Shown piece by piece: positions 1 through 7,731 of a stretch of DNA of 64,000 nucleotides. Made by a program: the position numbers and the translations under genes. Source of the stretch: Pseudomonas sp. IB20 (lineage in GTDB: Bacteria > Pseudomonadota > Gammaproteobacteria > Pseudomonadales > Pseudomonadaceae); the NCBI RefSeq assembly GCF_009707325.1, contig NZ_CP046103.1, positions 3,978,744 through 4,042,743 on the forward strand, written 5' to 3'. Under the pieces are notes generated by a model. It had not been told where the DNA came from. It saw only the letters and a program-made list of their open reading frames with translations, and searched no databases. The stretch's first letter is position 1, and each line of letters opens with the position of its first letter.

Positions 1-1204
1 TAGCGGCCAGGCGGCGCTCTATGAAGCGTTTTTCGGGGGCTTGCTGCGTGAGTGACAGGGCTTTTTCGTAGGCCGCCCTGGCCTCTTCGATACGCCCCAA
101 CTGCCGACAAAACTCCCCGCGCGCCGAGTGCGCCAGGTGGTAATCCTGCAACTCACCTCGCTGCAAAATACCTTCCACTACCTGCAACCCCGCTAACGGC
201 CCATCACGCATCGCCACCGCCACGGCGCGGTTTAACTCGATCACTGGCGACGGCACTTCCCTGAGCAACACATCATAAAGCCCGACAATCTGCAGCCAGT
301 CCGTCTTCCCGGCGCTCGGCGCTTCGGCATGCACCGCCGCAATCGCCGCCTGCAGGCAATACGGTCCAAAACGCCGTGTTCTCAACGCCTGTTCCACCAG
401 CGCGCAGCCTTCAGCAATCAAGGACGCGTCCCACAACTTACGGTCCTGTTCATCCAGCAGCACCAACTCGCCGCTGGCCGAGGTGCGTGCGGATCGGCGC
501 GACTCGTGGAGCAGCATCAACGCCAGCAGGCCCATGACTTCCGGCTCCGGCAGCAACTCCATCAGCAGGCGCCCTAGCCGAATCGCTTCGCGAGTCAAAT
601 CCTCACGGGTAAGGTCCGCGCCCATGGACGCCGAATAGCCCTCGTTGAACACCAGGTAAACCACGCGTAACACACTCTCTAAGCGCTCGGGCAGCGCGTC
701 GAGGGACGGCACTTGATAAGGAATGTTTGCCTCACGGATCTTGCCCTTCGCGCGCACGATGCGCTGGGCGATGGTGGTGGGTGTGACGAGAAAGGCGCGG
801 GCGATTTCTTCGGTGGTGAGGTCGCAGATCTCACGCAAGGTCAGCGCCGCCTGGGCATCGGGCGCCAGCGCCGGGTGGCAACAGGTGAAGATCAGGCGCA
901 GGCGGTCGTCTTCCACGTCTTCCTCACTCCACTGCGCCGCTTCCAGCGCGTCGGCTTGCTCCTGCAATAACGGCGTGAAGCGCGCTTGGCGGCGCAGGCG
1001 GTCGATGGCTTTGAAGCGGCCGGTCGAGACCAGCCAGGCGCGTGGATTGCTCGGCACGCCGTCTTGCTGCCAGCGTTCGACCGCGACAAAGAAGGCCTCG
1101 TGCAAGGCGTCTTCGGCGAGGTCGAAATCGCCGAGCAGGCGGATCAGCGTGGCGAGCACGCGCCGTGATTCGCTGCGGTAAATCGCCTCGATTTGAGGCG
1201 TCAA
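1..1204 (-). CDS. ECF42-type RNA polymerase sigma factor (3' end cut by window edge)
   Basis: Extracytoplasmic-function sigma factor with the long C-terminal extension of the ECF42 group. Translating the complement from a TTG codon at 1204 gives an unbroken frame of at least 401 residues to the window edge. Region 2 lies near residues 5-75 (YRSESRRVLATL, LAEDALHEAFF) and region 4 near residues 110-170 (LREICDLTTEEIARAF, TPTTIAQRIVRAK). The remaining 230 or so residues form the helical, TPR-like tail. The family is usually a little over 400 residues, so only a few codons should be missing. The TTG overlaps the TGA of the upstream SRPBCC gene, which suggests translational coupling. A YciI/DGPF gene nearby is the hallmark neighbour of ECF42. 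No anti-sigma factor is seen, and in this group the tail itself is thought to control activity. The family call is firm; the exact start is inferred. Confidence 0.88.
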   Translation of the reverse strand, partial: MTPQIEAIYRSESRRVLATLIRLLGDFDLAEDALHEAFFVAVERWQQDGVPSNPRAWLVSTGRFKAIDRLRRQARFTPLLQEQADALEAAQWSEEDVEDDRLRLIFTCCHPALAPDAQAALTLREICDLTTEEIARAFLVTPTTIAQRIVRAKGKIREANIPYQVPSLDALPERLESVLRVVYLVFNEGYSASMGADLTREDLTREAIRLGRLLMELLPEPEVMGLLALMLLHESRRSARTSASGELVLLDEQDRKLWDASLIAEGCALVEQALRTRRFGPYCLQAAIAAVHAEAPSAGKTDWLQIVGLYDVLLREVPSPVIELNRAVAVAMRDGPLAGLQVVEGILQRGELQDYHLAHSARGEFCRQLGRIEEARAAYEKALSLTQQAPEKRFIERRLAA

Positions 1205-1677
1205 TCGGGCATGCCTTGGGTCACCAGCGTCACTAGGCGGTCCAGGCTCTGGCCCCAGCCGTCATAAAAGCCCATGGCTTCATGGGCCTGCTTGTCGGCT
1301 TCGCTCCAGTGCATGGCGCGGGCGGTGTAGAGGGTTTTGCCGTCGCGCTCTTCGAAAGTGACTTTGGCGGTCATGAACGGCTTGCCCGACGGAATCCAGC
1401 CTGGCGAGTACGCATCGGTAAACACCAGCCGGCTCGGCGCCTCGATCTCCAGGAACACGCCTTGGGTCGGGTATTCGGCGCCATCGGGCGCGCACATCAG
1501 GGTGCGAAACAGGCCACCGACCCACAGGTTCATTTCGCACTCGGGGGTGGTCATGCCGTGCGGGCCCCACCATTGTTGCAACAAAGCAGGCTCGGTCCAG
1601 GCGCGAAACACGCGGTTGCGCGGAGCGTCGATCAAGCGGCTGATGCACAGTTCAAATTCGGCAGGTTGCGTTGTCAT
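1201..1677 (-). CDS. SRPBCC (AHSA1-like) family protein
   Basis: A 158-residue single-domain protein of the SRPBCC/START fold, in the AHSA1-like branch. Visible family features are the opening strand and helix with IDAPRNRVFRAWTEPALLQQWW, then the WGPHGMTTP and VFTDAYSPGW segments, and a C-terminal helix with MGFYDGWGQSLDRLVTLV. Such proteins bind small hydrophobic ligands, but the ligand is unknown here. A strong AGGAGGT lies 9 bases before the ATG. It sits between the YciI gene and the ECF42 sigma gene and overlaps the latter, so it is probably co-transcribed with it. AHSA1-like and YciI proteins recur beside ECF sigma factors with C-terminal extensions. Confidence 0.85.
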   Translation of the reverse strand: MTTQPAEFELCISRLIDAPRNRVFRAWTEPALLQQWWGPHGMTTPECEMNLWVGGLFRTLMCAPDGAEYPTQGVFLEIEAPSRLVFTDAYSPGWIPSGKPFMTAKVTFEERDGKTLYTARAMHWSEADKQAHEAMGFYDGWGQSLDRLVTLVTQGMPD

Positions 1678-1712
1678 GGGGTAAACCTCCTGAAGCCTTT
1701 TGGTTGTTGTGT

Positions 1713-2057
1713 TCAGAGATTCAATTCACGCACGGGGCGTACTTCCACACTGCCAACCCTTGCTGCCGGAATGCCACCGGCCACCTGGATCGCTTCGTTC
1801 AAGTCCTTGGCCTCGATCAGGTAAAACCCGGCGAGCTGCTCCTTGGTTTCGGCAAACGGTCCGTCGGTAATCGACAGCTTGCCATTGCGCACGCGCACGG
1901 TGGTGGCGCTGCTCACCGACTCCAGCGGCTCGGCGGCGAGCATGCGCCCGCTGGCCTGGATCGCCTCGGCATAAGCGAAACACTCAGGGTCCTCCGGGCT
2001 GTCCGGCGAGGTGTGCAGCACCTGTTCGTTGCTGTAGATCAAGCAGAGGTATTTCAT
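1713..2057 (-). CDS. YciI family protein (DGPF domain)
   Basis: A 114-residue ferredoxin-like-fold protein. The start MKYLCLIYSNE and the SITDGPFAETKEQLAGF segment are the classic YCII/DGPF signature, with the literal DGPF at about residues 67-70. The biochemical role of most members is unknown; some YciI proteins have weak hydrolase or dehydrochlorinase-type chemistry through a His-Asp pair. It lies 35 bases upstream of the SRPBCC gene on the same strand. This is the neighbourhood that defines the ECF42 sigma group, so it is likely a target or partner of that sigma factor. A GGAGA ribosome site precedes the ATG. Confidence 0.88.
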   Translation of the reverse strand: MKYLCLIYSNEQVLHTSPDSPEDPECFAYAEAIQASGRMLAAEPLESVSSATTVRVRNGKLSITDGPFAETKEQLAGFYLIEAKDLNEAIQVAGGIPAARVGSVEVRPVRELNL

Positions 2058-2099
2058 GTGCGTCTCCGTTTTCGGACTACTGACTATAGTTCGTGGCGG

Positions 2100-2519
2100 T
2101 CAGGGTTTCAGGTCGAACAGCGCCGTGCCGCTCGCCATATCGAAAGGCGCCGACCAGTGTTCATGCACCACGCGCCATTGGCCGTTGATCCGCTGATAGC
2201 CGGCGGTTACGCGCATCCAGCAGGCCTTCACCACGCCGTCCGGCCCGGCACCGCCGCAATGGGCCAGCCAGTGGGCAAACGCACTGTCTGGCGCCTCGAC
2301 GATATGCAGGTCATGAAACTCGAAAATGCCGGGGCCGGGGCAATGCTTCATGCAGTCTTCCCAGTGTGCACGGTAGGCGGCCTTGCCCTTGAATTGCAGC
2401 GCGGTGACGGCGTCGAACGAGAGGATATCGTCGGCGTAAAAGCTGACAATTTTGTCGATATCCCGGTCAAGAACAGCTTGCTTCCATTGCTCGATCAGGG
2501 TGTTGATTACGGTACTCAT
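2100..2519 (-). CDS. SnoaL-like / DUF4440 nuclear transport factor 2 fold protein
   Basis: A 139-residue NTF2-like protein (VINTLIEQWKQAVLDRDIDKIVSFYADDILSFD, then the central AYRAHWEDCMKH and the closing HEHWSAPFDM). Such small cone-shaped domains serve as ketosteroid-isomerase-like or binding modules, and the substrate here is unknown. The frame stays open to 2636, but the ATG at 2519 is preferred because AGGAG lies 8 bases before it and the upstream extension has no family resemblance. It is first in the same-strand series SnoaL-like, YciI, SRPBCC, sigma factor. SnoaL domains are fused to the sigma factor in the related ECF41 group, which makes this free-standing copy notable. Confidence 0.8.
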   Translation of the reverse strand: MSTVINTLIEQWKQAVLDRDIDKIVSFYADDILSFDAVTALQFKGKAAYRAHWEDCMKHCPGPGIFEFHDLHIVEAPDSAFAHWLAHCGGAGPDGVVKACWMRVTAGYQRINGQWRVVHEHWSAPFDMASGTALFDLKP

Positions 2520-2667
2520 AGCGATACTCCTGAGGGTTGGAAAATCACGAAGAACACCCTCAGTCGAATGGCTTTGGGGTAAATAGACATCCTGTTTAAA
2601 AATAATTTCGCCCTGCGCAAACCCGATAGAATCCACACCTCTTTGTAGGATTTCGGATGCACCCCTG

Positions 2668-3156
2668 ATGGAAACTCGCCTCGTCCCCTATGAGACGCTG
2701 AGCCTTGTGCAAAAACAGCAGCTCGACACGCTGCAAGTGCACCCCGAGCAACTGGTGTTTTCCGGCGATATCTACTGCGCGCTGAACAGCCTGCTGGTCA
2801 ATCCCAACCCCGGCGCTATCAAAGGTTTCGCCCTGCTTGCCGACGAACAGCCCGTGGCCTTCCTGCTGCTCAAACGCCCGCCTTGCCTGCCCCATTGGGC
2901 CGATGAACACAGTGCGACGCTGCATGCGTTTCAGGTTGATCGGCATCAGCAGGGGCGTGGCTTTGGCAAGGCATGCTTGCAAGCGCTGCCGGCGGTGGCG
3001 CTGCAGGCCTGGCCGCAGATCAAGGGGTTAGAGTTGTCGGTGGACACCGATAATGGGGCGGCGATGGGCTTGTATTTGGGCGCCGGATGGGTGGACAGCG
3101 GGGAGGCGTATAAGGGGCGGGTTGGGTGTGAGCGCCGGCTGGCGTTGGTGTTTTGA
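2668..3156 (+). CDS. GNAT family N-acetyltransferase
   Basis: A 162-residue acetyltransferase of the Gcn5-related fold. The acetyl-CoA loop is visible as QVDRHQQGRGFGKACLQALP (about residues 90-109), followed by GLELSVDTDNGAAMGLYLGAGWVDSGE, the usual end of the fold. The substrate cannot be told from sequence. An ATG 12 bases upstream is closed by a stop, so 2668 is the first usable start, although its ribosome site is weak. It is transcribed away from the ECF module. Its stop overlaps the region just before the broken PPOX gene. Confidence 0.8.
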   Translation: METRLVPYETLSLVQKQQLDTLQVHPEQLVFSGDIYCALNSLLVNPNPGAIKGFALLADEQPVAFLLLKRPPCLPHWADEHSATLHAFQVDRHQQGRGFGKACLQALPAVALQAWPQIKGLELSVDTDNGAAMGLYLGAGWVDSGEAYKGRVGCERRLALVF

Positions 3157-3176
3157 ACGATAAGGAGGTGGTGAAT

Positions 3177-3454
3177 ATGCTGACAACCCTAGAACAACTT
3201 GAAACCCTCTACGGCCTCCCCCACGAGCGGGCGGTGCGCAAGGAAATCGCGTTTCTCAACGAGGATTACCAGGCCATGGTGCGGGCGTCGCCGCTGGTGG
3301 TGGTGAGTTCATCCGGGCCGGACCCGAGAAGCATCTGGACCGCTCGGCATTGCCGTCGGCCGGGGCGTTTCACAAGCGGCTCAATGATGGGCAGTTTGAC
3401 GCCGATGCGTATGACCGTGAGATGCCAGAGCGAGTCAAAAGCACGTTGTATTGA
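3177..3454 (+). pseudogene. Pyridoxamine 5'-phosphate oxidase family protein, internally deleted
   Basis: Remnant of a PPOX-fold flavin protein. A good AAGGAGGT precedes ATG 3177, and the first 45 or so codons read as a normal family N-terminus (HERAVRKEIAFLNEDYQAMV, then PLVVVSSSGPD). The next bases, in another frame, encode a normal family C-terminus (EKHLDRSALPSAGAFHKRL, then FDADAYDREMPERVKSTLY and a stop at 3452-3454). The middle of the gene, roughly 140 codons, is missing at about 3321-3327, and the join is out of frame, so only a short aberrant product could be made. A longer reading in the first frame runs on into sequence antisense to the next gene and is not a credible protein. Confidence 0.85.
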
Positions 3455-3497
3455 GCCCATTGCAGGCGCCGGCTGGCCGGCGCTTGCAAGGCGGCAG

Positions 3498-3980
3498 TCA
3501 GCCTCGTTCCCCGATCGGCAACCAGATTTCCACGGTCCCCGTACCTTTGCGCACATCAAAATCGGCACTGTAGCGCTCGAAATCCGCCCCCATCACCTTG
3601 TAGCCCGAGTGCGGCAGCCATTCGAACATGATGCGCTCGTACGTTTGCTCAAGTGCCTGTACCGGCCCGTAATGCGGGAACACGGCGTAGTTGAGCGGCG
3701 GAATTTCGATGCACTCGAAGTTGCCCGGCACGTCGCCCCGGGTGGGGACTTCAGCACCGGCCATATAGTCAAATTCGGCATTTTTGGGGTTATGGCAAAC
3801 GCCATACGTCACGCCGCCGACGCGCTGCTTGATGTCCTTGATGCAGGTGTCGAACAACTCCCACAGTTTGGGGATATCACCCACGGTGGCCTTCGAATAA
3901 CGCCCTTGGACGCCTGCGATCACCAGGGCTTTACCGGCTTCCATGCGTGGCTCTAACGGTTGTTTTGTCTGCTGATCCAT
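3498..3980 (-). CDS. GyrI-like / AraC effector-binding domain protein
   Basis: A 160-residue stand-alone small-molecule-binding domain of the GyrI/SOUL-like superfamily (ALVIAGVQGRYS, GVCHNPKNAEFDYMAGAEV, IPPLNYAVFPHYGPVQAL, and the ending FDVRKGTGTVEIWLPI). Relatives inhibit DNA gyrase or act as effector domains of AraC/MerR regulators. There is no DNA-binding domain, so it is a sensor, sequestering or hydrolase-like domain of unknown ligand. The ATG at 3980 is chosen because GGAGA lies 8-12 bases upstream; the extra 31 codons above it are unlike the family. It converges on the PPOX remnant. Confidence 0.82.
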   Translation of the reverse strand: MDQQTKQPLEPRMEAGKALVIAGVQGRYSKATVGDIPKLWELFDTCIKDIKQRVGGVTYGVCHNPKNAEFDYMAGAEVPTRGDVPGNFECIEIPPLNYAVFPHYGPVQALEQTYERIMFEWLPHSGYKVMGADFERYSADFDVRKGTGTVEIWLPIGERG

Positions 3981-4176
3981 CTGAACAGTCTCCTTCTTAT
4001 GAGGGAACAAACCCGCATCGAGTATAGGGGCATATCCGTGCGGTGCCTCAAGCAGAAATTTTTCCCGCGACATCTGGACAACTGGCCATCATCGACCGTA
4101 TTGTCTGCCCCGCAGGCCACCGCAGTGGCCGACGTCGCTCGGACGGTTCCGGGCGCTTACGTACCTCGAGGCAACA

Positions 4177-5394
4177 ATGGCAGACCAAGGTTCGCCGCGC
4201 CGCTTTGCGCGCATAGATCGACTCCCCCCTTATGTTTTTAATATCACTGCTGAGCTGAAGATGGCTGCGCGTCGGCGCGGCGAAGACATCATCGACTTGA
4301 GCATGGGTAACCCAGACGGCGCCACGCCTCCACACATCGTGGAAAAAATGGTCACCGTCGCCCAGCGTGAAGACACCCACGGCTACTCCACCTCCAAAGG
4401 CATTCCGCGCCTGCGTCGGGCCATTTCGCGCTGGTACAAAGACCGCTACGCAGTGGACATCGACCCGGAAACCGAGGCCATCGTGACCATCGGTTCCAAG
4501 GAAGGCCTGGCGCATCTGATGCTGGCTACCCTGGACCAAGGCGACACCGTGCTGGTGCCCAACCCGAGCTACCCGATTCATATCTACGGCGCCGTGATTG
4601 CCGGCGCCCAGGTGCGCTCGGTACCGCTGGTGCCGGGTGTGGACTTCTTCGCCGAGCTGGAACGGGCGATTCGTGGATCGATCCCCAAGCCAAAGATGAT
4701 GATTCTGGGCTTCCCGTCCAACCCGACCGCGCAGTGCGTGGAGCTGGATTTCTTCGAACGGGTGATTGCACTGGCCAAACAGTACGACGTACTGGTGGTG
4801 CACGATTTGGCCTACGCCGACATCGTCTACGACGGCTGGAAAGCCCCGTCGATCATGCAAGTGCCCGGCGCCAAGGACATTGCGGTGGAGTTTTTCACCC
4901 TGTCCAAGAGCTACAACATGGCTGGCTGGCGCATTGGTTTTATGGTCGGCAACCCGGAACTGGTCAACGCCCTGGCGCGCATTAAGAGTTACCACGACTA
5001 CGGCACCTTCACCCCGCTGCAAGTGGCGGCCATTGCGGCGCTGGAAGGCGATCAGCAATGCGTGAAAGACATCGCCGAGCAGTACCGCCAGCGCCGCAAC
5101 GTACTGGTTAAGGGCTTGCATGAGCTGGGCTGGATGGTCGAGAACCCGAAGGCGTCGATGTACGTCTGGGCGAAAATTCCCGAGGCGTATGCCGCCATGG
5201 GCTCGTTGGAATTTGCCAAGAAACTGCTGTTGGAAGCGAAGGTGTGCGTGTCCCCGGGGATTGGCTTTGGTGAGTATGGGGATGATCACGTGCGCTTTGC
5301 GCTGATCGAGAACCAGGACCGGATTCGCCAGGCGATACGCGGTATTCGCGGGATGTTTCGGGCGGATGGCTTAGTTCGCAAAACCGAGGCCTGA
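4177..5394 (+). CDS. alaC: Alanine transaminase AlaC (class I/II aminotransferase)
   Basis: A 405-residue PLP-dependent fold-type I aminotransferase matching the AlaC/YfdZ family, which makes alanine from pyruvate and glutamate in the cytoplasm. Visible landmarks are the N-terminal RIDRLPPYVFNI and SMGNPDGATPPHI, the NPSYPIH cofactor-pocket segment, FPSNPTAQ, the VVHDLAYADI aspartate that holds the PLP nitrogen, and the Schiff-base lysine in LSKSYNMAGWRIGF (near residue 244). It is monocistronic, with GAGG before the ATG and an inverted repeat right after the stop. The length is normal for the family. Confidence 0.92.
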   Translation: MADQGSPRRFARIDRLPPYVFNITAELKMAARRRGEDIIDLSMGNPDGATPPHIVEKMVTVAQREDTHGYSTSKGIPRLRRAISRWYKDRYAVDIDPETEAIVTIGSKEGLAHLMLATLDQGDTVLVPNPSYPIHIYGAVIAGAQVRSVPLVPGVDFFAELERAIRGSIPKPKMMILGFPSNPTAQCVELDFFERVIALAKQYDVLVVHDLAYADIVYDGWKAPSIMQVPGAKDIAVEFFTLSKSYNMAGWRIGFMVGNPELVNALARIKSYHDYGTFTPLQVAAIAALEGDQQCVKDIAEQYRQRRNVLVKGLHELGWMVENPKASMYVWAKIPEAYAAMGSLEFAKKLLLEAKVCVSPGIGFGEYGDDHVRFALIENQDRIRQAIRGIRGMFRADGLVRKTEA

Positions 5395-5398
5395 GATC

Positions 5399-5426
5399 GG
5401 CAGGAGCGATCTGATTCGCTCCTGCC
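5399..5426 (+). terminator. Perfect inverted repeat after alaC
   Basis: An 11-bp perfect stem (GGCAGGAGCGA paired with TCGCTCCTGCC) with a 6-base loop starts 4 bases after the alaC stop codon. There is no T-tract after it, so it may protect the transcript end or assist termination rather than act as a full intrinsic terminator. Confidence 0.55.
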
Positions 5427-5545
5427 TCAGGGGTCAATAGCGGGTGCTATTGATCAATCATAAATACTGAGTTTTCTAGCAACAGGCGCTCATTCAAACT
5501 ACCTGTCAACGTTGACAGTTCCGACGAGAGGTCAGCGCCGCTGGC

Positions 5546-6898
5546 TTACACCACCAACGACAGCAGCATGATAAAGATCAGCGCCACCACCGACAGGATG
5601 GTCTCCATCGCCGTCCAGGTTTTGAACGTCTCGAGCACGGTCATGTTGAAGTACTGCTTCACCAGCCAGAACCCCGCATCGTTGACGTGAGACAACACCA
5701 ACGAACCCGCCCCCGTCGCCAACACCAGCAGCTCAAGGTTCACACCCGGAATCATCCCTACCACCGGCACTACAATGCCTGCGCCAGTAATGGTCGCCAC
5801 GGTCGCGGAACCGGTGGCCACGCGAATCACCGCCGCCACCAGCCACGCCAGCAGGATCGGGTTGATCTGCGCGTTCACGGCCATATGGCCGATCACATCA
5901 CCTACGCCGCTAGTCACGAGCATCTGCTTGAAACCACCACCGGCGCCGATGATCAGGATGATCGCCGCGGTCGGCGCGAGGCTGGCGTCGAGCAGCTTGA
6001 GGATTTGCTTGGAATGAATGCCTTGGCGATGGCCAAAGGTGTACAGCGACAGCAGCAATGCCAGCAGCAGCGCAGTGATCGGATGGCCGATCATGTCCAT
6101 CCAGTTACGGATGGCGTGGCCGTCCGGCAGCGCGACGTCAGCAAAGGTTTTGAGCAGCATCAGGAACACCGGCAGCAGCACGGTGATCAGGGTAATGCTG
6201 AAGCTCGGCAGGTCTTTGGATTCCGGCTCGCGGGCCAGTTGGTCGACCAGTTCCTGGGACGGGTTGCCCGGAATGTACTTGGCGATAAACGTACCGAAGA
6301 TCGGGCCGGCAATGATGGCGGTCGGCAATGCGACGATCAGGCCGTACAGGATGGTCTTGCCGATGTCCGCGCCAAACACGCCGATAGCCAGCAACGGGCC
6401 CGGGTGCGGTGGCACCAGGCCGTGCACCGCCGACAGGCCAGCGAGCAGCGGGATGCCGATCTTGATCAGCGACACGCCGGTGCGGAGCGCGACGATAAAC
6501 ACCAGCGGGATCAACAGCACAAAGCCGATTTCGAAGAACAGCGGGATGCCCACCAGGAACGCGGCGAACATCATGGCCCATTGCACTTTGTCTTTGCCGA
6601 AGGCGCGGATCAAGGTCTGGGCGATCTGATCGGCACCGCCGGATTCAGCCATCATCTTGCCGAGCATCGTGCCCAGCGCGAGGATGATGCCGACAAAGCC
6701 GAGCACCCCGCCGAAGCCGTCTTGGAACGCCTTGATGATCTTGTCCACGGGCATGCCCGAGGTCAGGCCGAGGAAGCCGGCCGCGATGATCAGTGCAATG
6801 AACGGGTGCACCTTGAACTTGGTGATCAGTACGATCAGCCCGATGATTGTGACCACTGCATCTAGCAGCAGGTAGGACTCGTGGGACATGCCAAACAT
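5546..6898 (-). CDS. gntP: Gluconate:H+ symporter GntP family permease
   Basis: A 450-residue inner-membrane permease of the GntP family, with about 12-14 hydrophobic helices along the whole length and the family segments HPFIALIIAAGFLGLTSGM, LALGTMLGKMMAESGGADQIA and GLVPPHPGPLLAIGVFGADI. It imports gluconate by proton symport. It lies downstream of gluconokinase gntK on the same strand, 84 bases apart. That gap holds its own GntR-type operator and an AACAACAACAA run before the start. In Pseudomonas, glucose is partly oxidised to gluconate in the periplasm, and this permease plus GntK feeds it into the Entner-Doudoroff pathway. Gluconate specificity is inferred from gntK/gntR linkage. Confidence 0.92.
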   Translation of the reverse strand: MFGMSHESYLLLDAVVTIIGLIVLITKFKVHPFIALIIAAGFLGLTSGMPVDKIIKAFQDGFGGVLGFVGIILALGTMLGKMMAESGGADQIAQTLIRAFGKDKVQWAMMFAAFLVGIPLFFEIGFVLLIPLVFIVALRTGVSLIKIGIPLLAGLSAVHGLVPPHPGPLLAIGVFGADIGKTILYGLIVALPTAIIAGPIFGTFIAKYIPGNPSQELVDQLAREPESKDLPSFSITLITVLLPVFLMLLKTFADVALPDGHAIRNWMDMIGHPITALLLALLLSLYTFGHRQGIHSKQILKLLDASLAPTAAIILIIGAGGGFKQMLVTSGVGDVIGHMAVNAQINPILLAWLVAAVIRVATGSATVATITGAGIVVPVVGMIPGVNLELLVLATGAGSLVLSHVNDAGFWLVKQYFNMTVLETFKTWTAMETILSVVALIFIMLLSLVV

Positions 6899-6911
6899 GG
6901 GGGGTCTCTCC

Positions 6912-6928
6912 TGTTTGTTGTTGTTATT
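6912..6928 (-). promoter_or_regulatory. CA motif (Hfq/Crc-type) before gntP
   Basis: On the coding strand the leader reads AATAACAACAACAAACA, a run of AA-N-AA-N-AA repeats just upstream of the GGAGAG ribosome site of gntP. This matches the catabolite-activity motif bound by Hfq-Crc in Pseudomonas, so translation of the permease is probably repressed when preferred carbon sources are present. Confidence 0.6.
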
Positions 6929-6955
6929 AAAGCCGGTGTTGAATCTTTCGCCGGG

Positions 6956-6967
6956 GATAGCGCTATC
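6956..6967. promoter_or_regulatory. GntR-type operator before gntP
   Basis: A perfect 12-bp palindrome, GATAGCGCTATC, lies 58-69 bases upstream of the gntP start, between gntK and gntP. It shares the TAGCGCTA core with two other sites in this cluster (near 7534 and 7686), so it is probably the binding site of the LacI-type regulator encoded at 7732. Its position implies that gntP has its own promoter. Confidence 0.7.
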
Positions 6968-6982
6968 TTTTCCGGCAAAAAA

Positions 6983-7516
6983 TTAATGGGTTGGTTCAAA
7001 GCCGTGCTGCAGCCACCAGGCATTGGTTTGCTCGGCCAGGTCCTCGATGCTGTCTTCGCTGGCGTTTAACGCCAGGGTCAGCGGCTCGCCCACGGGCGAT
7101 TCAAGGGTGGCGAACTGGCTGTCGATCAGGCTGGCGGGCATGAAATGACCGGGGCGATGGGACACGCGGTCGGCGGCCACGGCGCGGGTCAGCTCCAGGA
7201 ACACAAAGCCCAGGCCCGGCGCGGCTTCGCGCAGGTGGTCACGGTATTTTTTCTTCAGGGCCGAACAGGTGAGCACCGGATGCTCGCCGGCTTTGAGCGC
7301 GCGGCGCAGTTCATCGCACAGGATGTCGAGCCAGCCGGCGCGGTCGTCGTCGTTGAGGGGGTGGCCGGCGCTCATCTTCTCGATGTTCGCGGCAGGGTGA
7401 AAGCTGTCGCCTTCAATGGCGGTGGCGCCGTTCAGGCGGCACAAGGCTTCGCTGACGCTGGACTTGCCACAGCCGGAAACACCCATGATGACCAGGGCGG
7501 TAACAGGTTGACTCAT
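6983..7516 (-). CDS. gntK: Gluconokinase GntK
   Basis: A 177-residue carbohydrate kinase that phosphorylates D-gluconate to 6-phosphogluconate, the entry compound of the Entner-Doudoroff pathway. The P-loop MGVSGCGKSS is at residues 11-20. The family features GDSFHPAANIEKMSAGHPLNDDDR and CSALKKKYRDHLRE follow, with FLELTRAVAADRVSHRPGHFMP forming the lid and base-binding part. The length is normal. It is divergent from gntR and followed by gntP on the same strand; a GntR-type site lies just upstream. Confidence 0.94.
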   Translation of the reverse strand: MSQPVTALVIMGVSGCGKSSVSEALCRLNGATAIEGDSFHPAANIEKMSAGHPLNDDDRAGWLDILCDELRRALKAGEHPVLTCSALKKKYRDHLREAAPGLGFVFLELTRAVAADRVSHRPGHFMPASLIDSQFATLESPVGEPLTLALNASEDSIEDLAEQTNAWWLQHGFEPTH

Positions 7517-7533
7517 GAAACACCTCAGGACGC

Positions 7534-7548
7534 AGATAGCGCTACCTT
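7534..7548. promoter_or_regulatory. GntR-type operator before gntK
   Basis: AGATAGCGCTACCTT, 18 bases before the gntK start, carries the TAGCGCTA core shared with the sites at 6956 and 7686. It is placed to block gntK transcription. An inducer such as gluconate or 6-phosphogluconate is expected to release the repressor; this last point is inferred from the family. Confidence 0.7.
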
Positions 7549-7685
7549 TGCACGCTGTAAGGCTAGTGCAAAAACAGGCTTTTCCCGCGCCGACTTGTCA
7601 TTTTTATGGAGTGACGCGTGCATCCTCTCCAAAACCGTTGAACCGGATCAGGCAACCCTGTGTTCAAGCATTTGCAGCCTTTTGG

Positions 7686-7700
7686 AGACAGCGCTACCTT
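7686..7700. promoter_or_regulatory. GntR-type operator before gntR
   Basis: The stretch GACAGCGCTACCTTAGTG begins here, about 32-46 bases before the gntR start. On the opposite strand it reads AC-T-AAG-G-TAGCGCT, which matches the GntR operator as I remember it from P. aeruginosa (AC-N-AAG-N-TAGCGCT). Autoregulation of gntR is therefore likely. Confidence 0.68.
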
Positions 7701-7731
7701 AGTGCCTCGATTTTTGTTTGGCAACCGCCTG

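Noticed and set aside
3153..3956. A 267-codon plus-strand reading covering the PPOX remnant and beyond
   Set aside because: After the deletion junction it continues in the wrong frame and then antisense to the GyrI-like gene; only the first 45 or so codons are family sequence.
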